The notes under the pieces: model-generated
What the model was told of the DNA's origin: nothing
Databases searched by the model: none
What the model saw: only the letters and a program-made list of their open reading frames with translations
In this document: positions 13,782-20,840 of the stretch, in pieces
Position numbering within the stretch: position 1 is the stretch's first letter
How the letters are laid out: every line of letters starts with the position of its first letter
Program-made: the position numbers and the translations under genes
Virus record (IMG/VR): IMGVR_UViG_3300049491_001022
Location: 1-27,103 of that record
Reading direction: 5' to 3' (one strand)
Length of the DNA: 27,103 nucleotides
Source: a virus

Positions 13782-14011
13782 AGCTGCACAACTTCCTGTA
13801 CCTCGTCTCCGCCGCCGCGGTGTTGCACGCCTGCCTGGTGTACGACCCGGCGGCGCAGTGGTTCATCGCATGCGCGATCGCGTTCTTCGCCTTCATCTTC
13901 GCGTGCATCGCGAAGTCGTTCCACGACGACAAGGTCATGGGGAACACCAGCACCCGCGACGCGATGATCCTGCTCTTGCTGTGGAAACTGTTTGGAGGCA
14001 AGCGTGACTAA
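13778..14011 (+). CDS. Small membrane protein, 77 residues
   Basis: Two hydrophobic spans at about residues 5-22 and 27-46 (WFIACAIAFFAFIFACIAK), then a short polar stretch and a third hydrophobic patch ending in KLFGGKRD. ATGA overlap with the upstream gene. The Shine-Dalgarno GGAGG for the next gene lies inside its 3' end. The function is unknown. Confidence 0.7.
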   Translation: MKLHNFLYLVSAAAVLHACLVYDPAAQWFIACAIAFFAFIFACIAKSFHDDKVMGNTSTRDAMILLLLWKLFGGKRD

Positions 14012-14153
14012 GCCCTGGGGTATCAACACCGTTCGCGTCCGGCTGCAGAGTCGCCGCGCGAACGCGTTTCTCAAGCACCACCCGACGCTCTCATGCATGT
14101 CGATGCGGTACTTCGACTGGAAGATGGATCGCTTCTTCAAGGCCTGGAAATGA
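14004..14153 (+). CDS. Small basic protein, 49 residues
   Basis: The ORF starts at GTG 14004 after GGAGG (13994-13998) and ends in an ATGA overlap with the next gene. The protein is very basic, with Arg and Lys spread through VRLQSRRANAFLKHH and a Phe/Trp-rich end MDRFFKAWK. It might bind membranes or nucleic acid. The strong ribosome site and tight packing make it a probable gene. Confidence 0.6.
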   Translation: MTKPWGINTVRVRLQSRRANAFLKHHPTLSCMSMRYFDWKMDRFFKAWK

Positions 14154-14650
14154 AGTTCCTCAAGCAGCTCCTGCTTCTGCCCGTCGTCCTGCTCCTGTTG
14201 TTCGAGGAGTGGGGCTGGGTGCCGCTCCAGCGCGTGATGGGCTGGATCGCGAGACACCCGTTTCTCGCGTATCTCGAGATCAAGATCTCGGCGCTGTCAC
14301 CGTGCGGCGCGATGTTGGTGTTCCTGATCCCTGGCATCTGCCTCTTCCCGATCAAGCTGCTCGCCCTGTTCCTGATCGGACACGGGCACTTGCTGCTCGG
14401 CGGCGGGTTGATCCTGCTCGCCAAGATTCTCGGCACGGCCTTCACCGCCCGCCTGTTCAAGCTCACGAAACCGGCGCTGATGTCGCTCTCGTGGTTCGCT
14501 CGAGGGTACACCACTTTCACTGGCTGGAAGGAGCGTGCGTTCGCCACGGTTCGAGCGACCTGGGGCTGGAGAGTCGGTCGAGTACTCAAGCGAGCGATGT
14601 CGCGCTCGGCTCGTTACGCTTGGAAGGCCGTTACAAGCAGGTTCGCGTGA
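14150..14650 (+). CDS. Host-like inner-membrane protein
   Basis: A 166-residue protein with about three hydrophobic segments (residues 3-17, 50-70 and 72-96). The opening LLLLFEEWGWVPLQ and the later KLLALFLIGHGH and RLFKLTKPALM resemble a family of proteobacterial transmembrane proteins of unknown function. This is one of few genes here that look taken from a bacterial genome, and it suggests a beta- or gammaproteobacterial host. The tail is basic. It ends the membrane-protein operon; a new promoter overlaps its last codons. Confidence 0.75.
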   Translation: MKFLKQLLLLPVVLLLLFEEWGWVPLQRVMGWIARHPFLAYLEIKISALSPCGAMLVFLIPGICLFPIKLLALFLIGHGHLLLGGGLILLAKILGTAFTARLFKLTKPALMSLSWFARGYTTFTGWKERAFATVRATWGWRVGRVLKRAMSRSARYAWKAVTSRFA

Positions 14651-14663
14651 CCTGGTGTATAAT
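14630..14663 (+). promoter_or_regulatory. Promoter of the DNA ligase gene
   Basis: A consensus TATAAT (14658-14663) with extended TG (14656-14657). GTTACA (14630-14635) sits 22 bases upstream, a motif shared with other promoters here. TGAC at 14648-14651 also echoes them. The -35 at 17 bases is poor. Start near 14670; GGAG and ATG 14685 follow. Confidence 0.65.
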
Positions 14664-14684
14664 CTCTCATCTTCTGGAGAACTC

Positions 14685-16043
14685 ATGCAATCACCCGTAG
14701 CTTCCTTCGTCCGCGTCCTCAAAGCCTGCGAATCAGCTGGCGGTGCAGGTTCCAAGGATGTGATCAAGCAGGCCCTGGCCACCCTCGACGCTGATGGTCA
14801 GACGCTGTTCAAGTACGCGCAGGACATGATGCTTGTGTTCGGCGTCAAGAAGTTCGACATGCCCTCGTTCTCCGGCTCGGTGCAGTACTCGAGCACGGAC
14901 AACCACGACCTCAAGATCATCACGCGCGTTCTCGACGCGCTCGCAAGCCGCCAACTGACCGGCAACGCAGCCCGCAACGCGGTCACGACGATGCTCGGTG
15001 AGTTCACCGAAGAGACGGCCAAGTACCTGGCGCGCATCATCGACAAGGACCTGCAGGCCGGCTTCTCTGTCGAGACGTACAACAAGGTTCACCCGAAGAA
15101 CCAGGTCGCCGTGTTCGACGTGATGCTAGCCGACAAGTGCAGCACAGAAGAGGACTTCGAAGAACTCGAGTACCCCTGCCTCGCGGACATCAAGTACGAC
15201 GGCGAACGGAACATCGCGATCGTGACGTCCAAGGGCATCACGCATCACTCGCGCAGCGGCAAGATCGCCGAGCACATGGCCGGCCTGTTTGACGAAGACC
15301 TGCTCAAGTTGCACGCGCACCTAGGGTATGACTTCATCCTCGACGGCGAGCGCATGGCCCGCACGTACATCGACACGATCAACGCCAAGAAGTCCGGCAA
15401 GGACGGTGAGGCTGGCAAGGCGAACATGGTTTGCCGCGCGTTCTTCCTGATGCCGCTGACCGACTGGGTCGCCAAGTCGACGACCATCACGATGTCGCAA
15501 GCTCGCGCCACGCTGGCCGAGCTGATCGAGAAGCTCGACCTCAAGAAGATCATCCTCACCGACTCGGTGATCGTGAACTCGCACATCGAGATGATGCGCG
15601 AGCTGAACCGTGTCACGGTGCCTGGTTTCCAAGGCATGCCGAAGGGTCAAGAGGGCCTGATCCTCAAGGTGCTCAGCGCCACGTACAAGTGGGATCGTAC
15701 CGCCGACTGGTGCAAGATCAAGAAGTTCTACGACGCGGACGCCCGCATCCTGAACTGGGAATTCGGTCGCAAGAAGAACGCCAAGCGCATGGGCCGCGTG
15801 AACGTCGCCGGCTGGCTCGAAAGCGGCGAGTACTTCGAATGCGGCGTCGGCAGTGGCTGGACGGACAAGCAGCGCGATGACTTCGTGCTGAACTTCGACG
15901 CGACCTGGAAGGGCAAGACGCTGGTCGTCAAGTACCAGGAAACGTCCAAGGGCAAGTCCAAGGAGTTCATCTCCCTGCGCTTTCCTACCGTCGACCAAGA
16001 GAAGCTGTTCCGCGACGACAAGATCGTTCCGCTGAAGGACTGA
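14685..16043 (+). CDS. ATP-dependent DNA ligase, T4 gp30-like
   Basis: A 452-residue ligase that seals nicks during replication and repair. The adenylated lysine is Lys170 in KYDGER (motif I). Motif III is FILDGER at about 217-223, motif IV EGLILK at 323-328 and motif V WCKIKK at 342-347. The N-terminal helical domain and C-terminal OB-fold complete a T4-sized enzyme (T4 ligase 487). The start at 14685 has GGAG five bases before it. Its own strong promoter marks it as the first gene of a unit with three small genes after it. Confidence 0.93.
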   Translation: MQSPVASFVRVLKACESAGGAGSKDVIKQALATLDADGQTLFKYAQDMMLVFGVKKFDMPSFSGSVQYSSTDNHDLKIITRVLDALASRQLTGNAARNAVTTMLGEFTEETAKYLARIIDKDLQAGFSVETYNKVHPKNQVAVFDVMLADKCSTEEDFEELEYPCLADIKYDGERNIAIVTSKGITHHSRSGKIAEHMAGLFDEDLLKLHAHLGYDFILDGERMARTYIDTINAKKSGKDGEAGKANMVCRAFFLMPLTDWVAKSTTITMSQARATLAELIEKLDLKKIILTDSVIVNSHIEMMRELNRVTVPGFQGMPKGQEGLILKVLSATYKWDRTADWCKIKKFYDADARILNWEFGRKKNAKRMGRVNVAGWLESGEYFECGVGSGWTDKQRDDFVLNFDATWKGKTLVVKYQETSKGKSKEFISLRFPTVDQEKLFRDDKIVPLKD

Positions 16044-16045
16044 CC

Positions 16046-16195
16046 ATGACCAAGGTCATCACCATCAAGGAGTTCGATGGGATTCCTGAAGGCTCGGTGT
16101 TTGACGCCAAGCGTGTCACGACCGAGAGCACGGTGTGCTTCACCTCGACGGAGTTCGCCGAGTTCTCCAAGCGCCTCCTTCGGCCGAAGCAATGA
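16046..16195 (+). CDS. Small protein, 49 residues
   Basis: A short ORF two bases after the ligase stop, with AAGGA before the ATG and an ATGA overlap with the next gene. The peptide begins TKVITIKEFDGIPEGSVFDA and ends in a helix with EFAEFSKRLLRPKQ. Codon use agrees with the window. The function is unknown; packing makes it a likely gene. Confidence 0.62.
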   Translation: MTKVITIKEFDGIPEGSVFDAKRVTTESTVCFTSTEFAEFSKRLLRPKQ

Positions 16196-16416
16196 AGCTG
16201 CTCGCCTGGATCGGCGACAAGATCTGGGTGTACCTAATCCCGCTGCTGATCGTCTCGTCAACCCTGAGCATGGGACCAGGTGAGTGGGTTCTGGTCGGTG
16301 TCGGCATGATCGCCGTGATCTTCATTGCGCTCCTCCTGCTGTTCTTGATGTGGCTCATTCAGGTGCCAGCACGACTTATCGAGCGACGATTCGAGACACC
16401 GAAACCTGACGTCTAA
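16192..16416 (+). CDS. Two-span membrane protein, 74 residues
   Basis: Two hydrophobic spans at about residues 12-26 and 32-58 (ILLLLFLMWL region) followed by a short basic, cytoplasmic tail. ATGA overlap with the preceding gene. It ends the ligase transcription unit; a late-type promoter follows 13 bases later. No family is recognised. Confidence 0.7.
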   Translation: MKLLAWIGDKIWVYLIPLLIVSSTLSMGPGEWVLVGVGMIAVIFIALLLLFLMWLIQVPARLIERRFETPKPDV

Positions 16417-16429
16417 GCAGCCACTCACC

Positions 16430-16454
16430 CTAAATACCTGGACACACCAGGAGG
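16430..16454 (+). promoter_or_regulatory. Late-type CTAAATA promoter, leader hairpin and Shine-Dalgarno
   Basis: CTAAATA (16430-16436) resembles the T4 late promoter core. It is followed directly by a perfect hairpin, CCTGG/CCAGG with an ACACA loop (16437-16451). The 3' arm runs into AGGAGG (16449-16454), so the stem can partly mask the ribosome site. A transcript starting inside the stem would free it. Confidence 0.5.
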
Positions 16455-16459
16455 ACCCG

Positions 16460-16633
16460 GTGAAGCTGTACGACTTCTCAGTTTACGCCAAGAGGCGGGA
16501 CGAACTTCGAGCTGCAAAACAGATCGAAGAGCTGGTTCCTCGTCTGAACGAACCGGGCATGGTCATTCAGTTCAAGGCTCGAGTCGAGAGCTGGCTCGAG
16601 TTGCACAAGGAAGTGCTGCGCAAGGCGTCCTGA
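16460..16633 (+). CDS. Small helical protein, 57 residues
   Basis: The ORF starts at GTG 16460, five bases after a full AGGAGG, so translation is very likely. The protein is charged and helical, with YAKRRDELRAAKQIEELV and a WLELHKEVLRKAS end. It is the only gene between a late-type promoter and the next sigma70-like promoter, so it may be a single late gene. Codon use is slightly less GC-biased than its neighbours. The function is unknown. Confidence 0.65.
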   Translation: MKLYDFSVYAKRRDELRAAKQIEELVPRLNEPGMVIQFKARVESWLELHKEVLRKAS

Positions 16634-16640
16634 TTCGGTG

Positions 16641-16668
16641 TGGCACTCGCCGTACCGACTGATACAAT
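16641..16668 (+). promoter_or_regulatory. Promoter of the phosphoesterase gene
   Basis: TACAAT at 16663-16668 with TG (16660-16661) just upstream. GTGGCA (16640-16645) is a four-of-six -35 match with a 17-base spacer. The ATG at 16675 lies exactly six bases after the -10, as at 4167, so the transcript may be leaderless. Confidence 0.55.
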
Positions 16669-16674
16669 TTCGCA

Positions 16675-17484
16675 ATGGACCCAAAATACATCCGCGTTGC
16701 CTCAGACCTTCACCTCGAAGGGTTCATGGGGCGTGATCCTGAGACGCTGGTCATCGACTTCCTGCCCAGCGATCCACGAGACGCCGAGAGCGTGCTCGTC
16801 CTGGCCGGTGACATCAGCTCGAAGCCAGATCAGATTGCCAGCTTTCTGAGCGTGGTCGCCAAGAAGTTCCAGCATGTGATCTACCTTCCTGGAAATCACG
16901 AGTACTACAAGCACAACATGAAAGCCTGGGATGAGAATCTCCAGCACCTGATCCCAGCATCAAACGTCGCTTGGACGAACGGGGTCGGCACGATCGAGTT
17001 CGAGAAAGTCCGCTTCATCTTCAGCATCATGTGGGCTGACGGCGGCAAGGACATCGTCGAGCAAACCTGGGTGGATCGCGGCCTGAACGACTTCCGCCTG
17101 ATTCGCCGCGCCGACGACACGCGCTTCACGGTGCGTGACATGGTGAAGCTGCACAAGGACTTCAAGGCCAAGATCGCGCACGCGCTCAAGCAGCCGTTCA
17201 ACGGCAAGACCGTAGTTGCGACGCATCACATGCCGTCGTACCGGCTGTGTGACCCGCGCTTCGGCACCGACATCAACGGCGGCTTCGCGGCGAACTGCGA
17301 CGACCTGCTCACGGCACCGTTCGCACCGGCGCTCTGGATCCACGGGCACACTCACGACACTACCGATCACAAGCTCTGGGAGACACGGATCGTGTGCAAC
17401 CCGGCCGGGTACCGTTCGGAGTACAACACCTCGTACAACCAGTTCATGGTTCGGCCGAAGTTCATCGCGGTAGAGGAGCTCTGA
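16675..17484 (+). CDS. Calcineurin-like metallophosphoesterase
   Basis: A 269-residue enzyme with the complete set of metal-binding motifs: DLHLE at 11-15, GDI at 45-47, GNHE at 73-76, THH at 183-185 and GHTHD at 224-228. The family cleaves phosphomonoesters or phosphodiesters; phage members may act on nucleic acid ends, cyclic nucleotides or diadenosine polyphosphates. No substrate domain is seen. There is no Shine-Dalgarno, and the start codon sits at the predicted transcription start. The stop overlaps the next ATG as TGATG. Confidence 0.9.
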   Translation: MDPKYIRVASDLHLEGFMGRDPETLVIDFLPSDPRDAESVLVLAGDISSKPDQIASFLSVVAKKFQHVIYLPGNHEYYKHNMKAWDENLQHLIPASNVAWTNGVGTIEFEKVRFIFSIMWADGGKDIVEQTWVDRGLNDFRLIRRADDTRFTVRDMVKLHKDFKAKIAHALKQPFNGKTVVATHHMPSYRLCDPRFGTDINGGFAANCDDLLTAPFAPALWIHGHTHDTTDHKLWETRIVCNPAGYRSEYNTSYNQFMVRPKFIAVEEL

Positions 17485-17924
17485 TGGGTGAGCTCGTTGA
17501 TCTGACCGCGTACCGTCAGGCGCGCGGCAAGGAAAAGCCGCAGGTCACGTGGGCTTCCATCAAGGAAGCCGCGCAGGACTTCCTGCTGACCGACTGGGAG
17601 AAGATGGCGCGGAACAACCGCCTGAACGAGTACTTCAAACGCTCGCTCGCGAACCAGATCGACCACGGTTCCAAGGTGAACTACATGTCGGACCTGAACG
17701 AGATCGCGGCGCTCGAGCTGAACCTCGAGCTGTACCCGATGATCTTCTTTCCGGGCACGCTGAACGGCACCCAGCAACAGTGGGTCGTGCAGTTCAAGCT
17801 CGACAAGGAAACCGTCTGCACGCCTGAGCTGGCGAGCGAGGCGTACGCTCGGTGCTTCGCGATCTTGCTTTTCCTCAAGGTGAAGCGCGAGGCGATCGTG
17901 AACGGGCTGCTCAAGAACTTGTAA
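17484..17924 (+). CDS. Unknown soluble protein, 146 residues
   Basis: A soluble alpha/beta protein. GAGGAG precedes the ATG, which overlaps the phosphoesterase stop. Conspicuous stretches are WEKMARNNRLNEYFKRSLANQ and the Leu/Glu-rich LNEIAALELNLELYPM. The end is helical and basic. The TAA stop lies inside a TGTAAC half-site of the next promoter region. No family is recognised. Confidence 0.72.
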   Translation: MGELVDLTAYRQARGKEKPQVTWASIKEAAQDFLLTDWEKMARNNRLNEYFKRSLANQIDHGSKVNYMSDLNEIAALELNLELYPMIFFPGTLNGTQQQWVVQFKLDKETVCTPELASEAYARCFAILLFLKVKREAIVNGLLKNL

Positions 17925-17968
17925 CAGTTCTGGTTCGTTACACCTGACACTCGGGACGAGTGTACAAT
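17920..17968 (+). promoter_or_regulatory. Promoter with TGTAAC/GTTACA dyad and TCGGGA
   Basis: TGTAAC (17920-17925) and GTTACA (17937-17942) form a spaced dyad. TCGGGA (17951-17956) lies six bases before TACAAT (17963-17968). ACACTC/GAGTGT also form a six-bp stem around TCGGGA. The 20-base gap from GTTACA to the -10 is the same at 22403-22441. No standard -35 is present, suggesting an activated (middle-type) promoter. Confidence 0.6.
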
Positions 17969-18000
17969 CACCCTAACGCAACGACCCTGGTGCAACATCC

Positions 18001-18180
18001 ATGGAACAGTTCATCTTCAAGTTCGGTCAAGTCGAGTTCATCTGCACGGCAACCAGCCGCTCGCAAGCGATGCTCAAGGCCGACAACTTCATCGATCGCG
18101 AGCATCCGCAAACCGAGCCGTACGGCTGGGTCGCGTCGAGCGAAGGCCCGAACATCTTCCGCATCTCGATGGGAGCATGA
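18001..18180 (+). CDS. Small protein, 59 residues
   Basis: The first gene after the 17963 promoter, with only a CTGGTG-type ribosome site. The peptide starts MEQFIFKFGQVEFICTATS and continues with a helix SQAMLKADNFIDRE. It overlaps the next gene as ATGA. Codon use is typical of the window. The function is unknown. Confidence 0.62.
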   Translation: MEQFIFKFGQVEFICTATSRSQAMLKADNFIDREHPQTEPYGWVASSEGPNIFRISMGA

Positions 18181-18407
18181 ACATGGCCCTCGAAAAGTAC
18201 TCGATGGTCGAAGCCCTGGTGCTGGACATGCGCTCCGACGGCCTGACCACGACCGACAACGCCCTGCACGACATCCACGCGGTGTTCGACCGCCTCGGCC
18301 CGTACGAGTACGCCAAGCGCTTCGGCCTGCTGGTGAACAACAGCGGCGAGGAGTTCGCCATCCAGTTCATGAGCGCGTACAACGAGCTCCGCCCGGGAAC
18401 GTACTGA
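18177..18407 (+). CDS. Small protein, 76 residues
   Basis: GGGAG precedes the ATG, which overlaps the upstream stop. It is a helical, slightly acidic protein with DGLTTTDNALHDIHAVFDRLG and SGEEFAIQFMSAYNEL. TGATG coupling links it to the next gene. No family is recognised. Confidence 0.68.
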   Translation: MNMALEKYSMVEALVLDMRSDGLTTTDNALHDIHAVFDRLGPYEYAKRFGLLVNNSGEEFAIQFMSAYNELRPGTY

Positions 18408-18619
18408 TGATCACGACTACACAAGCCAAGCGCCTCCGCGACGAGTGGTCACGGCTCGCCAAGTCGCACGTCGAGGTCGAGCAGATCGGCTCGTTCCTGT
18501 ACGCGTTCGGCTCGGAGCTCGCGGTTCGCCGCCTGGCGCACGAGTTCAAGAGCTTCGACTGCGGGTTCAGCTCTAACCTCAACACCTGGTACTTTCGAAA
18601 GGACGCTCCCAATGCGTGA
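18407..18619 (+). CDS. Small protein, 70 residues
   Basis: The start shares bases with the preceding stop (TGATG). The N-terminus is a charged helix (AKRLRDEWSRLAKSHVEVEQ). The C-terminal half ends in an aromatic segment, NLNTWYF. It overlaps the next gene by 8 bases. The function is unknown. Confidence 0.65.
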   Translation: MITTTQAKRLRDEWSRLAKSHVEVEQIGSFLYAFGSELAVRRLAHEFKSFDCGFSSNLNTWYFRKDAPNA

Positions 18620-18851
18620 TACCCCGATCCACCTGAACGGCCCCTTCACCCTGGCGTTCGAGCAGCGCTGCGTCTGGGTCATTCGTGGTCGTGACGGTGT
18701 CGCGATCTGCGAGCTCACTCGCCAGCTGATCGACGGCTCGCGTCAGATCGACAAGTACCCGGACGGCAAGATCCGCTCGGAGCAGGCTCGCGAAGAAGAG
18801 GCGAAGTTCGTGCTCGCCGCGATGAACGCCGCGTACGTAGGTGCCAAGTGA
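18612..18851 (+). CDS. Small protein, 79 residues
   Basis: A beta-rich first half (FTLAFEQRCVWVIRGRDGVAIC) followed by a helix with REEEAKFVLAAMNAAY near the C-terminus. It overlaps both neighbours, the next as GTGA. Such short beta-then-helix ORFs are common in phage operons; no family is recognised. Confidence 0.68.
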   Translation: MRDTPIHLNGPFTLAFEQRCVWVIRGRDGVAICELTRQLIDGSRQIDKYPDGKIRSEQAREEEAKFVLAAMNAAYVGAK

Positions 18852-19315
18852 TCTACCTGCGCGGTTACCACCGCCCGCTGAAGTCGCAGGTCGAGGAGGC
18901 GCAGAAGTACGGTGACGATGAGTTCACCACGCTGGCGAGCAAGGACTTCACGTCGAACTTGCCGAAGATTGAAGATCGCGAACCCGACCAGAACGCGATC
19001 CTGCTCAAGCTTCGACACGTTGAACCGCACGACGACCCATGGGTCAGCAACGGCGAAGAGCCTACACAGCCTGATCGGCGCGCCGTGTTCTGGCTGCTCA
19101 AAGGCGACCTGCACCTTCAAGTCGCGAACTCGTACTGGCACATGCACGCTGGTGACTTCGCCGTCTTCAACGACGCGCTGGTGCACTCAGTCGTCGCAAC
19201 TCGTCAGTGGCTCGGCTCGGCCTGGCAGCTCAAGAAGCTCGATCACGAACCGATCGAGCGGTACCTCAAGCGTCTCGAGACGCACATCGTCTGGAAACCC
19301 AAGGCCAAGACCTGA
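18848..19315 (+). CDS. Cupin-like protein
   Basis: A 155-residue protein starting at GTG after TAGGTG. The middle has a double-stranded beta-helix look: FWLLKGDLHLQV, WHMHAGDFAVFND and then LVHSVVAT. These resemble cupin or 2-oxoglutarate oxygenase strands, with His residues as possible metal ligands. The full HxD...H triad of the oxygenases is not evident, so an enzyme call is not made. TGATG coupling leads to the HNH gene. Confidence 0.5.
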   Translation: MIYLRGYHRPLKSQVEEAQKYGDDEFTTLASKDFTSNLPKIEDREPDQNAILLKLRHVEPHDDPWVSNGEEPTQPDRRAVFWLLKGDLHLQVANSYWHMHAGDFAVFNDALVHSVVATRQWLGSAWQLKKLDHEPIERYLKRLETHIVWKPKAKT

Positions 19316-19839
19316 TGCAGATTTTTTACACCGAGTTGCCCCTCGCCGAGGGCTTCGCCGTTGGCGACCATGTGCACAAGCACGAGCGGCTTGTCAAGGG
19401 GCGCGAGGTCAGTCTCGCTTCTGGGTACGGGCTCTTCAGCTCGCTGCGGAATGGCCCGATCATGTGCTGGAAGTGCAAGTGCGTCGCGGATCGCTGGGTC
19501 GTCGGCAAGGGACCGAACGACCAGAAGTCGAAGCCGGTGATGAACCTGTTCGCGACCCGCCACCATCGCCCGACCAAGAAGCGGCCGCTGGGCTGGACTG
19601 AGCTGGTGATGATGACGCGTGACCACATCATTCCGAAGTCAGAGGGTGGCATGGACTCGATCGCGAACCTGCGACCTGGCTGTGACAAGTGCAATGGCGA
19701 GCGCGGCTCGAAGATCAACAAAGCCGATCGCAAGTTCATGGACAAGCATCCTGAGCTGATCGATCCGATTCGTCGGGCAAAGGGCCAGGAAGCGAAGGCC
19801 CGAGTGCTGGCACATCAACGTGGAGAACAACATGCGTGA
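19315..19839 (+). CDS. HNH nuclease with zinc-binding Cys pairs
   Basis: A 174-residue protein. The HNH core is RDHIIPKSEGGMDSIANLRP (residues 102-121), followed by CDKCN (123-127). An earlier CWKCKC (51-56) may complete a zinc site. It is on the plus strand, in operon with its neighbours and with their GC-rich codon use. It therefore looks resident rather than a recent mobile insert like the four antisense endonucleases. It may act in packaging, repair or as a captured endonuclease; the sequence does not decide. Confidence 0.82.
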   Translation: MQIFYTELPLAEGFAVGDHVHKHERLVKGREVSLASGYGLFSSLRNGPIMCWKCKCVADRWVVGKGPNDQKSKPVMNLFATRHHRPTKKRPLGWTELVMMTRDHIIPKSEGGMDSIANLRPGCDKCNGERGSKINKADRKFMDKHPELIDPIRRAKGQEAKARVLAHQRGEQHA

Positions 19840-20086
19840 ATTCACCGAAGAGCAGATCAAGGGCTGGCATGCGATGGTCGGCAAGCGGGTGTGGAAGAAC
19901 CCGAAGACCACCTCGAAGTTCGAGCCCAAGCCCTTCAAGAGCGGTCGCAAGATCAACACCGTCAAGGCCGTCGCCGTGCACGATCACACACCGAACCTGG
20001 CGTTCGTGTTCGAGGAAGACGGCTCGCAGGTCGAGTGCTGGCGGTGCAGCCTTGCTCCCGAAGGTCGTTATCCCGACGAGACCTGA
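19832..20086 (+). CDS. Small protein, 84 residues
   Basis: ATG 19832 is preferred to the in-frame GTG 19820 because GGAG lies at the right distance. A basic, Lys-rich centre (WKNPKTTSKFEPKPFKSGRK) is followed by beta-rich KAVAVHDHTPNLAFVFEE and ECWRC. Its last 19 bases overlap the end of an antisense GIY-YIG gene, so the native C-terminus may have been altered. The function is unknown. Confidence 0.65.
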   Translation: MREFTEEQIKGWHAMVGKRVWKNPKTTSKFEPKPFKSGRKINTVKAVAVHDHTPNLAFVFEEDGSQVECWRCSLAPEGRYPDET

Positions 20087-20802
20087 GCTCGCTTTTTAGC
20101 TTCGCGAGTAAGAGCAACCTTTCTCATTGTAGCTCCAAAGTTCGCAGGTTTAGGATTAGGCTTGCCAGTGAGCGTGGCGGAGATCTTGCTCTTCACCGCA
20201 TTCGTCTGTGTTGTGTCTTTCTTAATGCCAACGAGCTCCCCAGTCACCCATCGAGGATCGTTCCTCCTGACGCGTAATGCAGTGCCATCCGCAGTTCTTG
20301 CCTGGATCAACCCCTTCATCTTCACGCTGTCGAAGGTGATGCCTGCGTTCTGACCTCTTAGCTCGCCGCTTGCGAGCCGCGGGTCATCTTTCAAAACAAG
20401 AAACTTGTTGCCAAGCCCATCCACCACCGAGACCTTTCCTCGCCTTCTAGCCGCCTGAGCTTCCCTCGCCGCGAGAGACCAACCGCGGGTTCCATCTCCA
20501 CCATCTGTCTGGTTAGTCAGAGACCCTCTTCCTAGATCCGCCCTACCATACTTGGCAATCAGTTCAATCTCCAACCGCTTCGCTTGTTCAACGTCAAGAT
20601 CAATTGCAACACGCTCGATCTTGGGGGCGGCGCCAGCTTCACGGAGCTTTACCAGAACGTTGTGAAAGTGATCGTTCTTTAGCCGCGACTTGCGATGCGT
20701 GACGTGATACCAGTGAGACATGTCACGATCGTTCTGGCCGAGCCCGACATAAAACGGCTCATCATCCCGAAAGTAGACATACACGAAATAGTTGTTAGTC
20801 AT
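20068..20802 (-). CDS. GIY-YIG homing endonuclease with tandem C-terminal repeats
   Basis: A 244-residue antisense mobile endonuclease. The GIY-YIG core reads YFVYVYFRDDEPFYVGLGQ, with His/Arg in HWYHVTHRKSR, Glu in LEIELIAKYG and the LTNQTDGGDG turn. The C-terminal half has two copies of a DPR-x-x-x-GEL-x-G repeat (DPRLASGELRG and DPRWVTGELVG), probably DNA-binding. AGGAGG precedes ATG 20802. Unlike the other three antisense endonucleases, no TAAATA element is seen upstream. It starts 38 bases from the divergent RNA ligase gene. Confidence 0.9.
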   Translation of the reverse strand: MTNNYFVYVYFRDDEPFYVGLGQNDRDMSHWYHVTHRKSRLKNDHFHNVLVKLREAGAAPKIERVAIDLDVEQAKRLEIELIAKYGRADLGRGSLTNQTDGGDGTRGWSLAAREAQAARRRGKVSVVDGLGNKFLVLKDDPRLASGELRGQNAGITFDSVKMKGLIQARTADGTALRVRRNDPRWVTGELVGIKKDTTQTNAVKSKISATLTGKPNPKPANFGATMRKVALTREAKKRAQVSSG

Positions 20803-20840
20803 AGAATCGTTCCTCCTGTACCTATGTAGCGAGAGAGAAA

